From assembly GCA_946122785.1 (NCBI GenBank), contig CAMGYJ010000004.1:24254188-24318187 (forward strand): a stretch of 64,000 bases of DNA. The letters run 5' to 3'. Below the pieces are notes generated by a model. That model was not told where the DNA came from. It was given only the letters and a program-made list of their open reading frames with translations, and did not search any database. Each line of letters begins with the position of its first letter. Position 1 is the first letter of the stretch. The translations under genes were made by a program, and so were the position numbers. Positions 1-11,476 of this stretch are shown one piece after another. This DNA comes from Linum tenue (lineage: Eukaryota > Streptophyta > Magnoliopsida > Malpighiales > Linaceae).

Positions 1-1890
1 AGCGGATCAAGAGGCAGCTGCATTGGAATCTCTGCTTGAGATTTCTTCAATTGGGTCGCTTGACAAGTATCTTGGTCTACCTGCTCAAGTTCAAAGATCT
101 AAGGTTCAGACTTTTCTTTTCGTGGAGGATGCCCTTGCTGCTCGCATCCAAAGTTGGCAATCTAAAGGCTTTTCGCTGGCTGCGAAAGAGGTAATGATTA
201 AGGCGGTTGGATAAGCAACTCCGCTCTACACCATGTATTCCTTCAGACTCCCCCTCTACTACTTGTCGTCGATTAAACAGCCAGCTGGCTAGGTTCTGGT
301 GGGCTGGTCAAGATAAAGAAAGAGGGATGCACTGGATTTCTTGGCCTGCGATATGTGTTAGTAAATTTCGTGGGGGGTTTCGGGTTTCGGGATTTCGACC
401 TGTTCAATGTGGCAATGCTTGCCAAACAAGCTTGAAAAATTCTCACCGCCCCGAATTCTCTCCTTGCGAGGCTTTACAAGGCGCGGTACCACTCGCAATG
501 TCAGTTTCTCGATGCACCTGCAGGGTCTCGCCCTTCGTGGGCATGGCATGGGGTTTTGGAAGGTCGGGACTTGCTCAAGAAGGGGTTACGGTGGCAGGTT
601 GGGTGCGGGTCTGCTATTCGTATTCTTGACGACCCCTGGCTACCCTCATCACCCCCTTCTTCTCCTATCCTGATGCCGGGTGTCTCGCTCTTGAACCCTT
701 TTGTTGCATCCCTTATTGACCCGTTTACTCGGACCTGGAATGTGGCTTTAATCCGATCTTCCTTCATTCCTGAGAGCGCTAACTGGATTCTCTCCATCCC
801 TCTCCCTTCGGCACCTTTACCGGATAAGCTAATCTGGCACTACTCTGCGACTGGCCTCTACACTGTCAAGTCTGGGTACCAGCTGCTAGCCTCAGAAAGG
901 GAGCTTGAGTTTGACAATCTTCCTTCTCATCTTAACTCCGCGTTCTGGAAGACTGTGGAATCTTGCGATTCCGCCGAAGCTCAAGTTCTTCCTGTGGCGT
1001 GTCGTGCGCGGCTTCCTCCCTATGCGATCGATCCTATTGGGGAAGACTCTTTCTGATTCTGACATTTGCCCTGTTTGTTCTAAGTCAATTGAGACAATTT
1101 CACACAGCTTCTTTGATTGTAGAGTTGCGCGTGGTGTGTGGTTACTTGCAGGGAAGGAGCGGATTAGAGCAGCCATGGCCGATCTAACCCCTGACCTTGC
1201 ATGGCATAAGCTCTTCTTTTCTTTGCAGCTATCCAAAATTGAAATTGCAGAGGTGGTGTTCATAACTTGGCGCATCTGGAAGGGCCGCTGCTGGTCAACA
1301 TATGATAAAATACAATATCTCCCTGGTCCACTCTTCCGGCAATATACAAAACAATCAGAGGAATGGTGGGAAGCCACTGCAGCTCCGCAAAGTCGGCTGC
1401 CACCTTGGGGTCAATCTAGGAGCCTTCCACCATCTCCAATTTGCCCAAACAGGGGTCTGCTGATCAGGTTCGATGGTGCAACGCGACGGGGAACAGGAGG
1501 CAGCATAGGCTTTGTTGGTTTCACTGTCGACAGGTCAGTTGTCTGCGCATATGGTAAGTCTTATGCTTGTATCTCGGACCCCTTTCTAATGGAACTTCTG
1601 GCTTTGCGAGATGCAATGGTATGGAGTCTTAACCATGGGTACTTGTCTATTTGCTTTTGTGGGGACTCCCAATTGGTGATCCGGCGAGCAACGGAGGATG
1701 ATATCAGCCATGATCGAGGCGGGGCAGTACTTGAAGAAGTGCGGTTGTTAAAGACTTCATTTGCTTTTATTCCTTTTGTTTTGCTCCTCGTAGTACTAAC
1801 AGGGATCCCCATCGCGTGACACAAACGGCCCTTGCATCGGTAGCAACCCATTTGGTTGACTACCGCTCTTTCCTTTCAAATGCATTGTAA
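1..1890 (+). pseudogene. LINE ORF2 C-terminus: end of RT, zf-RVT and RNase H-like domain (frameshifted)
   Basis: The first 210 bases encode the post-RT motif YLGLP followed by FVEDALAARIQSW and SLAAKEVMIKAV, typical of plant L1 reverse transcriptases. At 820-1160 comes a zinc-binding RT domain: KLIWHYSATGLYTVKSGY, then IPPKLKFFLWRVV and CPVCSKSIETISHSFFDC. At 1455-1720 there is a type-I RNase H-like domain with IRFDGATRRGTGG, an acidic residue in PFLMELLALRDAM, and FCGDSQLVI. The coding frame changes near 210, 560, 950 and 1800, so this is a pseudogene. The last frame stops at about 1888-1890, just before the poly-A run. Confidence 0.85.
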
Positions 1891-1929
1891 TACTCTATCT
1901 ATTACAAACTATCTATGACAAAAAAAAAA
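1..1929 (+). mobile_element. 3' part of an L1-type LINE retrotransposon
   Basis: The stretch encodes the C-terminal part of a LINE ORF2 and ends in a short poly-A run at 1920-1929, as expected for the 3' end of a non-LTR retrotransposon. The 5' part lies outside the window or was never copied. It meets the 3' end of a second LINE on the opposite strand, so the two are tail to tail. I could not find a target-site duplication, because the left edge is not in view. Confidence 0.85.
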
Positions 1930-2075
1930 TACAACGAAAAGGAAAGCTCGAGTTGAGCAGCCCTAAAAAGCAGAAGGAGAAAAAAACTCTACCCCCTGCC
2001 ACGTCCCCCACAAAAACTACCAGCAGCTACCAGTCCCCTACTCTCTCCCCTGCAGTCCAAGCAGCTGCAAACCTT

Positions 2076-5000
2076 CTAGTAGAGTTCATTATCATTACAA
2101 ATAATCTGCAATTCAACAGTAACTTCCCGAACTAAGTCCTCTATTGTTTTCCTAGCATTGCCATAAACTCGTCGGCATCTTTCCTTCCAAATCCCAGCAC
2201 AACATAAGCACCAGATCAAACTGGTCACCCTCCCCAGCTTCGGCCTCCTGCAACTGGCAATACCTGCAGCAATAGTAGCTTCCCAGGAGCTACAACAGAA
2301 TCCCCCCATTTGCAGTGCCATAACAACTCGACGAGAAAAACCACATGTAAAGAATAAATGCTCTCTAGTTTCTACTTCATTACCACACAACACACACAAA
2401 CCATCAGTATGCTTGCCCCACTGCAGCAGCTTCTGTTTAGTGACAATACAATCCAACATGATCATCTAGGCCAGGAAGCTGTTTCTGGGAACATAATTCT
2501 TCCCCCAAATAAGCTTTGCCCAGTCCACCACCTCATACTTGACTCGCAAGGTGTTCCAAACTACAGAAACTTTAAACACAGGCATAGGTTTATTGTCCCA
2601 AAGAATTTGAGTGTTACTTATCAAAAGTAAAGGTTGGATCAGAGGGCGCATCTTGAGAATACGCCTCCAAGCCCAGGAACTGCTCTGACAGGCAGAAACA
2701 ATCCATATGCTTCAATCCTTTACCTTATACTGCTGAAACCAAGCCACCCAGATAGCTCCACTTTTCATTAAGAATAGCAAGAGAAATATGACTGTACAGG
2801 CCTTATTCCAGGCACTTAGCTCACGTAAACCCGAACCTCCTTCCAGTCGAGGCCTTGCCATCCTCCCCCAACTCACTTTAGCACGTCCTTCTTCTCCCCC
2901 ATGCTAGAGAAACCTTGAACATACCATTTGAACTTGTTTGATCACTTTTTTGGGCAAAATAAAGATCTGCATCCAATATTGAAGAGTTCCCATCAACACT
3001 GACGTTACCAGTTGCAACCTTCCAGCATAACTAAGCTTCTTTGATCTCCATGAGTTGATCTTTTTCGTAATTATGGCCACCAGCTTGTCAGTCTCACTAG
3101 AAGGTAACTTCCCTGAGATAAGAGGCATACCCAGATATCTAACAGGTAAATCTCCCTCTCAAACCCTGAAAGTTGCAAAGCATTCTGCTTAAACTGCACA
3201 AACTTCCCTCCAAAATACACCTCACATTTCCCTGGATTGCACTTTAGGCCAGAAATGGTATGGAATTCCTTCAATATCCCCTGAACCTTCTAAATAGCTT
3301 GACCTTAGCCCTCTGTGAAGATGAGAAGATCATCAGCAAAACACAAGTGGGTTAACCCCACTTTTTTGCATTGAGGATGGAAAGCTAGGGTCCCTTCTGT
3401 TGCAGCTCGATTCAAGATAAGAGATAGCCCCTCCATTGCAATTGTGAACAGGTAAGGTGAGAGGGGATCCCCCTGCCTCACCCCCCTCTGTGCCCCAAAG
3501 AACCCACACAGTCCACCATTTATACAAATACTAAATTTTGTTGTTTTAACACAGAGCCTAATCCAGTAAATAAACCTCTGGGGGAATCCCATTACTTCCA
3601 TCATGAGAAACAAGTAACCCCAGTGAACTGAATCAAACGCTTTCATGAGGTCTACTTTAATAGCACAACGAGAAGACATATTACTTTTATGATAGCCACT
3701 CACAAGCTCTTGTGCCATTAAAATATTATCAACTATTCTCCTCCCTTCAATAAAAGCAGACTTATTTCCACTGATCACACTAGCTAAAACCTTCCTCATC
3801 CTGTTTGCTATCAACTTGGCAATGATTTTGTAGAGGATATTCACACAGGAGATTGGCCTAAACTCTTTTAATTTACAAGAAGAAGTGACTTTTGGTATCA
3901 AGGACACAACAGTGGAGTTAATACTACTAGGAAGTTTACCTGTAGTGAAGAACTCCAGGATCCCAGCAGTGACATCCTCTCCTATAACCCCCCATGTGCG
4001 CTTATAGAAGCAAGCCGAAAACCCATCAGGGCCAGGGGCTCGATGAGTATTCATGCTGAACACAACTCTTTTCACATCATCAGCTGTGAAGCCTTGACAC
4101 AAGGAAGCCCTCTACTCATCACTCAGTCTATGTGTTACCAGGCCCTCCAGGTGCTCTCTGCAAGGTTTTACCTCTGGATCAATGAAGCCAAATAAATTTT
4201 TATAAAACTCCACCGCTTCATCAGCAATTTTGTCCATCTCAACTACCTCCTCACCCCCCTCAAGCACTAGTTTCCTTATAGCCTTCCTAGCAGTTTTGAT
4301 CTTAACTGATTGATGAAGGAATCTGTTACCTTGGTCCCCCAAGCTTCAAGTAGTTTACCCGAGACTTCTGCCAGTAAAAGCTCTCCTCATCCTTCTTCAG
4401 TTTCACCAGTTGTGAATTCAGGGAGTCTACTTAAGCAAAAACATCACCAGTTGGGTTGGATAGAGCCAAATCTTGAGCAGCAAACAATTGCCCTTCTACT
4501 GCTCTCACCTGTCCACTAATATCATTAAACACTTCCTTATTCAACCTCTTCAGCGCCTTCTTGACAGCATTAAGCTTAGTCCTTACAACCAGTAACGGGG
4601 TCCCTTGAGCAGGGGTAGACCATCCCTCTCCTACAATTTTGAGGAAGTCAGGATGACCAGCCCAAAGCTCAAAGTACTTAAAAGGCTTAGGTAGAGTTCG
4701 TTGCCCTGGTTTTGTATCAACACATACCCCACAGTGGTCTGAGAAAGTCCCTACCAAGATATCAATACCACAACTAGGAAAAACATCAAACCAAGCTTCA
4801 TTTACAAGGGCCTGATCGAGTTTTCTGGCAATAGGGTTATCCTTTTGCCGGTTCGTCCAAGTAAAGAAAGGTCCAGTCGACCTATGATCAACCAGTTCCA
4901 TATCATCAACCCAACCTTTGAAATCCAACATACAACTAATTACCATGGTCAAATTAGAAGTTTCCACTGGGGACAAGACAGAGTTAAAATCCCCTCCAAC

Positions 5001-5399
5001 AATCCAAGGGGCAGAAGATAATTTGAACCTAGTCAGGTCTCTATAGGTGTCTCTCCTTTCTATCTCATCATTTGACGCATAAACAGCTGTAATGAAACAA
5101 CTAGCACCACTTGACTCCGGGGCCACATAATGCACATAATTCTTCCTGGGGGCAAGAACTCTAAGCTCAATGTCTGGATCCCAGAATAGCCAAATTCTAC
5201 CTAGATCACTTTCAAAGTAATTGAGATACTTCTTCCAACCTACACAGAAATTCACTACAGTTTCATCAGATTTTGCCTTCCTTACCCTTGTTTCAAGTAT
5301 AGCCACCACATCCACCTTGTACTTTCTCAGGACTTGTGAAAAGTCCCTTCTCTTAGAGGGCTTGTTAAACCCTCTAATGTTCCAGAATAGTATCTTCAT
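2076..5399 (-). pseudogene. LINE ORF2: AP endonuclease, reverse transcriptase, zf-RVT (broken)
   Basis: The likely start is the ATG at 5399 (MKILFWNIRGFN), where the endonuclease begins. The endonuclease shows N of WNIRG, E of ILETRV, GGDFNSVL, FTWTNRQ and SDHCGV, so its catalytic set looks complete. The RT (4102-3305) has HRAPGPDGFSACFYK, AFIEGRRIVDNILMAQE, DLMKAFDSVHW, QGDPLSPYLF and FADDLLIF, the last being the catalytic motif. The tail has YAGRLQLV near 3020 and a C/H zinc-binding domain at 2465-2300 (CVLCGNEVETREHLFFTC). Breaks: a frameshift between 4431 and 4342, stops near 4112 and just after FADDLLIFTEG at 3305, and a frameshift near 3130. It is a pseudogene with a preserved endonuclease frame. 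Confidence 0.88.
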
Positions 5400-6584
5400 C
5401 CTGGGGGGACTGAGAACCCCCACCCTTTCTACCACCTTTCTTAGGAGCATCTTGCAATTGAGTAATCTCTCTATCTCCTAACCCCTGCAGTGCAGCAAAC
5501 GCTTGAGTTGTTTGCAGCACACTGGTGGAACTAGGAAGAGGTGACCAACATCTAGGCCTTGCTCCATTCACCATCCTTTGAAACTCATCCTCTGTTGGGA
5601 GCTGTGGCGAACTGCATTCTATAACTGACTGGAAGGTATGTTCCAGATTAATACCAACACAGTTTGATCCAATCATAAGACTAGAACGATGTAAAGAACC
5701 TGCAGATACCACATTCTTCCCTTTATCTATCATGACTGGACTACCACTGTTCTGGTTAGGATTATTCTTAGTTTCATCGCCCCCAGTCTTCTTCCTTACC
5801 CAGACACGCTCCACTTCCCTATTCTCCTGGTTCCCCTTATCCTTCAGAGCACGATCCTGCTTACCACACCCACAGTTGAGGCCAAAGGATTGGCAGTGTC
5901 CACAGATAGGGGGAAGATGGCTATAAGCCACACCCACCCTAATTGAACGATCTTCAGTTGGCCATATAAGAACATGATCAGGAAATTCACCCGAAGCTTT
6001 CAACTCCACAAGAGCCTTCGCACAGCCAAGACGACCACCCATCCTCGTAGTGTGATCAACACCCAGCGGGATCCCTAGCCAACTCCCCATTCGACTCAAA
6101 CCTTGAAAATTAACATACTCCAACGACACATTTGTGAATCTAACCCAGATAGGCAGAGCCTTAGTCCCCAAATCTTCAACATCAATCCTCGGGGTCCATG
6201 GTCGAAGATATAGCATATTGTCTGAATAGAACCAAGGCCCGCTATCCAGGATCCAATCACATGTTTCCTGGGTTGGGAGCTGAACAAGGATCAATTGATT
6301 TCAAACAAAAAAACACGAACGATACCGTCTCGCCCCCATAATTTGTTCGCCCAGCGACGGAGTTCCGGAAGAGAAGGTAGAGTGGGATGGAGGAACTGAC
6401 CGACCAAACTGTGTTTCCATCGGGCTGCTCCTTCACCACAAACTATCTTTGGCATGCGAATTCCTCCCTTGAAAACCTCCGGCGGAATATATGCAAGACG
6501 ATTCGCCCCAGCGATGCCAAACAGCTCCGCCCAAGGCTTGACAGGGACCCCCTCAGTACCCAAAACACTCGATTCAACAGCCAC
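5374..6584 (-). pseudogene. LINE ORF1 protein (DUF4283-like, zinc knuckle)
   Basis: ORF1 of plant L1 elements is an RNA-binding protein that coats the LINE transcript. The N-terminal part (6584-6291) includes LWGRDGIVRVFLFEI. The frame then shifts by one base at about 6290 into LVQLPTQETCDWILDSGPW, the core of the DUF4283 domain. A cysteine cluster (ICGHCQSFGLNCGCG) stands where the CCHC knuckle lies, but the usual histidine after FG is missing. The C-terminus is basic (KKGGRKGGG). No ATG opens the first segment; it begins with GTG at 6584. ORF1 overlaps the ORF2 start by about 26 bases. The frameshift makes it non-functional as read. Confidence 0.8.
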
Positions 6585-6734
6585 CGATCCTGAAGCAAAG
6601 AAATCGCAACACCGCAGATGCCGGTACGGCCAGCCAGACCCTAGTTGGAACCCTAGCTCGCCAAGAAACTGGGAGGATTTTCTCTCACTACTCTCTCACT
6701 TCTTCGATATGTGCTAGATATTCACTGAAAACTT

Positions 6735-7880
6735 ATGTGTTCAAAAATATTGTTGTTTTATGGTAGTTATAAAATTTAAGTCTATGTTAAGAATTCTGCA
6801 TTGCTACACATTCAATACTGTAATTCGATATGCAATATTTGCACCAATGACGTTAGGGTTGCGATTTTAAAATTATTCTCTTTTATAAAAACATAAATAG
6901 AATTAATTATTAAACTGTAATTAAAAATTCATAAAAAAATAATAAAAAATAAACTCTAATTAAAACAATCAAATATGAAAATAGAAGTGTCAAATACCAA
7001 AAGAATATTTCTGGGAGAGTTTGTGGGTTAGCTAACCATGGTGAAAAATTTCTATGATTTTTCAGATATAAGCTTTTTGTATGTTTTTAATTTAAAAAGA
7101 ATAAACAAATTTGTTTAGTGTAACTGGTTATGTTTCTTGTATTTTTTCAAAAAAAGAGACCACAAATCAAATCCAATTACTAATGTATTTTTTTTATAAA
7201 TAAGAAAATAATAAATGACTATGAAGACGAATCAATCCTTCCTACTTCGCTATGGATGCAAGGATTTTGTAATGAGGGAAGTGCCTTTCCCATTTCAATA
7301 TTATATTAGGTGTAGCGAAAGTAAACGCGGTGGTTGAGTGTTTAGTGGGCTGGGCAGCTATTTGGGCCCGTTTACATTAGTAGCGTCTTTTTCATCCACA
7401 TTCGGCAAACCAACAACACTCAAGCTTTACATATTTGCTCCTCCGAAAATTGCTATGGCGTAACAATAGAGATTGGGGAGGTTAGCTTGTTGTTGATTCT
7501 GATGAGAAGTTTGGAGAGACAACAATGCGATTAGTGGGTCGGGGCACTATTCTTCCAGTTTACATTATTAGTGTCTTTTTCATCCGTGTTCGGCAAATCA
7601 ACATCACTTAACCTTTCCATATTTACTCCTCTTAAAGACACATGTTCCCCATATTCATCCAAAACTTCCGTATTAAAAAGTATCGTTGTGTTATGGTAGT
7701 TATAAAAATTAGGTCTATGTTAAGAATTCTACATCGCTTCTGCACATTTAATAGTGCAATTCGATATACAATATTTGAACCAATTACATTTGCGTTACGA
7801 TTCAAAATGATTGTGAAAACAAATCTACCCTTTCTACTTTCGCTCTAGATGTAGAAAATTTGAAATGAGAGTTCGAGTTT
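6735..7880. repeat. Diverged direct repeat in AT-rich DNA
   Basis: The stretch around 6740-6880 (containing ttatggtagttataaaa and tctatgttaagaattct) recurs at 7670-7815 with scattered changes. A second shared block (gtctttttcatcc followed by ttcggcaaa) appears at 7385-7410 and 7570-7595, and a third near 7235 recurs near 7830. The blocks are in the same order, so this looks like an old duplication of several hundred bases. I see no credible coding sequence in it. Confidence 0.6.
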
Positions 7881-7984
7881 TCTTATTTTTTTTTATGTGC
7901 AGATAGATGTAGATAGAAGATGGCTCAAGTGTACGTGTGCATCCTTGTCCTCATGGATGGCAAGCTTTGGTGCAGTTGTTTTAT

Positions 7985-10853
7985 TTAGCTACTGCTCCTG
8001 CTGTGTCTATGGGCAGCGAGAACATGGAGGCCTCCATCAACATGAAGATTGATCATTGTTCTGTAGTTGACCGGTTTCGTTTCGTCACTGAGTTTGAAAA
8101 CGAAGCTCCCTACCAGAACAGCTGAGAATATCTTCATCTGTCTGTAAGCGAATTCCTTCCCCAGACAAATGCGCGGCCCCGCCTGTTGAAAAGCACCACC
8201 ACCACCAAAACTTGTATTCATAATTAGTGCAGTCAAAATCGAGATTTTGATCGTAAAATCGTAGGATTTTAGGATTTTACTTAAAGATTCCAATCCTGAT
8301 TTTAATATGAAATCAATGGACCTTAAAATCGGGATTAAAATCGTACCAAAATCGGGATTTTGATCCTATTTGAGCAAAATAGGCAGTTTGAGCCAATTAA
8401 AAAGAAGCATAACTTATTCGGTGGAAAGGGGAATGACGGGGATCTTATCAGATATTTTTCCTATTAAAAGAACATTTGAAAAGAAAAAAAAATCTAATTA
8501 GGGTTCGGTCAACCACTTTCCCTTCCCCTTGTTTAACTCATCGGTAAAAATAGTTGTTATAATATTGTAAGTATGAAAGAACTAACATCATTATTAACAA
8601 ATTTATTGATTAATGAATATATTTGTACTAAACCAATGACATTAAAATTATTATTGGAGTTCACTTATTCTTAATTTTAAATCATACTTAGTAGACGATA
8701 TCGGAATACTACTTTGAGTTAAAATACCTAGACACAACATGAAAAACAAGAGCCAAATTCCATGAGCTCTATCCCTTTCTCATAAATTAATTTGAGTCAC
8801 GCATTAAATAACAATAAAATTGATGATTTTGGAACATTAGAATTGAAAACTATCACTTTAAATTTTATGTCTTTGTGTTATTAATGATTTACTTTATTAA
8901 TATTATTATATGTTAATTTCTATGTGGTACTTAAAATCCTACGATTCGATTTTACGATTCCGATTTTACCCCAGTTTTCGATTTTAGCTAAAATTCCGAT
9001 TTTGACTGCTTTGGTCACAATGGTAAAGAAAAGGTGAATTGAACAACTTGGGATATCATATAAGCTTATTGACCTGGAAGGCGGTGAACTTGAATGGACT
9101 CTCAGGCTGAAAAACTCCCTTGTCGTTCAGCCATCTTTCTGGTTTGTATTGCTCACAATCGTCGCCCCATATGGCCTTCATTCTTCCCATTGCATAAGGT
9201 TGGTATGCCACCATATCCCCTTTCATCACACTGAAACCATCTGGGAACGTATCATCAGAGAAACAAACCTTGGCGTCCTGTCAAGGCAGCAGCAATTATA
9301 ACTACAAAATTCTTCGGGAGCCAGTTTTGCTGCAAAACTGATACATGAACAAAAACTGTGAACCAACCATATCTCACCACTGGTACAGCCGGATAGAGCC
9401 TGAGAGTCTCGGTTATAGCTGCATGAAGATAGTGCATCTTCTCAAGAGCTTTGTCAGTCACACTTTGAGCAAATTCAACGAAGTTGCTCAACTTTTTCGT
9501 GTCAGAAGTAGTACTTGTAGTGGTAGCAGCTTCCCTGATTTCTCCAGCAACTTTGACCTGCACATCAGGGTGCTTGCACAGCATGTATATGAACCAAGAC
9601 AGAGTGGCAGCAGTTGTGTCTTTTCCAGCTATCACAAAGTTTAGAATGATGTCTCTCAAGTATGTTGTATCGACCTCCGTGACTTGCAAGAATCTTGACA
9701 AGATGTCATCCTTCTTCATCTGTAACATGCATAAAGACGGTAGAGTAACCCAGCGATGAACTCAATTGCATGAAATGGCTAAACAAACTTAGAGTTGTGT
9801 AATAATAAATACTAACTGAGGAACGATTCGTTTGGGTCTTCATTTGCTGTATCTTGCTATTGATCAGCTTATAGACGAAATCATTGATGATCTTAACCTT
9901 CTTCTTCAATGTAGCTTCACTTCCAATGTTGAAGAACTTCTTCACCTTCCAAAACACATCAACATACCGCCAAAGGCTAATGGCACTAGCATCATCAAAA
10001 GCATTGCTGAACTCCCTGCCTTCCTCGTTCGACCCACACATACTGTCGAGTTCAACCCCAAATGCAACCTTAAATATGGAATCCAGAGTTGATTTCATGA
10101 ACAGATCCTGCAACAAAGGCACACAATGAACCAACAACCACCCGCTTATGATTACTTTTCTTGCTAAGAAAAGGAACAAAGTAAAAGTTGGGTTATATCT
10201 ATCTATCTAGCTCCCACTCACCTGTATATCCATGGGCTGATTGCACGTCGCAGCTTCAGAGATAATATCGGCAAGTTTCACGACATTTCTCCGGAACACC
10301 ACGCTGCTGAAGTCCCTCAAAACCTTAGTGGAGAACTCGTAGCTTGAAACCTTCCTCTGGTGCCGCCACTTGTCCCCATCTACCGTGAAAATCCCGTCGC
10401 CCAGAAGATCACTCAAATTGCTGTAATTGTAGTCTCCCTGCAGAAATCAGTCACAGGAGCAAACCCACCATCCAAAAACTCAACCTTTCGCATACATATT
10501 TGCCACCGGAACAGGCTAATGGAGAAGGGAGAAAGAAAAGCAAATTAAACCTTGCCGTAATTTTCGAAGTTGGTCTTGAGGATGTACTCCACATTAACAG
10601 GGTCGGAGGTGTAAATCTCGGTTCTGAAAGCTCCGAGAAGGCGGTAAGAGGAGTGTTTGGAAGCGAGGTCGGTCATGTAATGGTGCAACTTGTTGAAGTG
10701 GAGGAGCTGGTTCAGGACTGTGCCGCCAATTGGGTGGTATTTCTTCTTCTTCTTCTGGTTTTGCAGCTTCCTTGGGAGGATATGCAGCAGCAAAACAAGA
10801 GACGAGATCACAGCTAGAGCTGTGAGCCCAACCGAGTTGCACAGGAACTCCAT
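7985..10853 (-). CDS. Cytochrome P450, CYP704-type fatty-acid hydroxylase (six exons)
   Basis: Exons on the minus strand: 10551-10853, 10222-10437, 9817-10107, 9378-9719, 9074-9277 and 7985-8182. Every intron is GT-AG and every junction falls between codons, giving 517 codons plus a TAA, the normal length for this family. An N-terminal membrane anchor (residues about 5-26) precedes a lysine run. Exon 4 carries the oxygen-binding I-helix motif AGKDTT (about 301-306) and the K-helix ETLR (374-377). Exon 5 carries PERW (430-433). The haem loop FQAGPRICLGKEFA is split by intron 5, with the haem cysteine near residue 458. The sequence most resembles plant CYP704C1/CYP704A proteins, which belong to the CYP86 clan of ER-bound fatty-acid omega or in-chain hydroxylases. 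The exact substrate is not known. I see no disabling mutation. It is flanked and interrupted by transposons but looks functional. Confidence 0.93.
8183..9073 (-). other. Intron 5 of the P450 gene, enlarged by a transposon
   Basis: This intron is 891 bases, whereas introns 1 to 4 are about 113, 114, 97 and 100 bases. Most of the extra length is one element with inverted ends (8229-9009). The donor at 9073 and the acceptor at 8183-8184 (cttttcaacag before GCG) remain intact, so normal splicing should still be possible. Confidence 0.85.
8229..9009. mobile_element. Non-autonomous TIR element inside P450 intron 5
   Basis: The left end reads gcagtcaaaatcgagatttt and the right end, on the other strand, gcagtcaaaatcggaatttt. 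The inverted similarity continues inward through repeated aaaatcg and taggatttt motifs at about 8250-8280 and 8932-8985. The interior is AT-rich with no coding sequence. I could not find a clear target duplication, so the superfamily stays open. Confidence 0.65.
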
Positions 10854-10944
10854 TTCCAGAGTTGGGCAAGGACCAAGGAGAAGGACAAATGTGAATGAAA
10901 TGAGCTCAATAGATCGCACTAGCTCTCTTTCATAATTGAATAAT

Positions 10945-11467
10945 GGTAAAATACAATTCCACAACCATAATTTTCATGTGACATATATAGCCATAACTAT
11001 CGAAAAACACAAAACAGCCAGAAAATTGGATGGTAGTTTGACAAATCTAACCATTTCCGTTAGAAACTATAACGGTGTTAGCGACTCTGTCAGTTACATT
11101 CACATTAGGCTTACTAGGATCCAAATTATCCTCCACGTCGGTGACATATAAGAATAATATTACCAGTAGATGACAAGTCATAATTTAATAAAAAATATAT
11201 ACTTAATTTTTTTTCCTTATTCTCGCCGACCTAGCAGAAACTCACACAACCATCTCCCCTCATCCTCCTATTCTTTCTTCTCCTCCTCCTATCCCCGGCC
11301 AACGCAATGACGACCTTCTTTATTCTCCTCCTCTCCCGACCAACGCAACGGCGACCAATCTGAAATCTCAATCCGCCATCTCCTCGCGGCGACGTCTCCA
11401 ATCCGAACCGTGCCCAGCAGAACCGTGCCCAAACGTGAAAGTCATGGCTATACAAGTATATTTTGCC
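10945..11467. mobile_element. Mutator-like MITE just upstream of the P450 gene
   Basis: The element is flanked by ttgaataat (10936-10944) and ttgaataaa (11468-11476), a 9-bp direct repeat with one mismatch. Its ends are ggtaaaatac and, inverted, ggcaaaatatac, with tatagccat close inside each end. A 9-bp target duplication points to the Mutator superfamily. The 523-bp body has no coding sequence; the right half is a GC-rich, CT-rich stretch unlike its surroundings. It lies 92 bp upstream of the P450 ATG, in the promoter or 5' UTR. Confidence 0.6.
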
Positions 11468-11476
11468 TTGAATAAA

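Larger units (their letters stand above)
1930..6717 (-). mobile_element. Nearly full-length L1-type LINE, decayed
   Basis: On the minus strand the order is a 5' leader (about 6585-6717), ORF1 (DUF4283-like plus zinc knuckle), then ORF2 with an AP-type endonuclease, reverse transcriptase and a C-terminal zinc-binding domain, followed by a short 3' UTR at 1930-2075. This is the plant L1 layout. No oligo-T is seen at the left edge on the + strand, so the poly-A tail is lost or was overwritten where the neighbouring LINE abuts. The 5' boundary is estimated from the end of recognisable sequence. Confidence 0.8.

Noticed and set aside
11231..11455. 74-codon arginine-rich minus-strand frame upstream of the P450
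   Set aside because: It lies inside the Mutator-like MITE, in a CT-rich/GC-rich patch, and has no recognisable domain.
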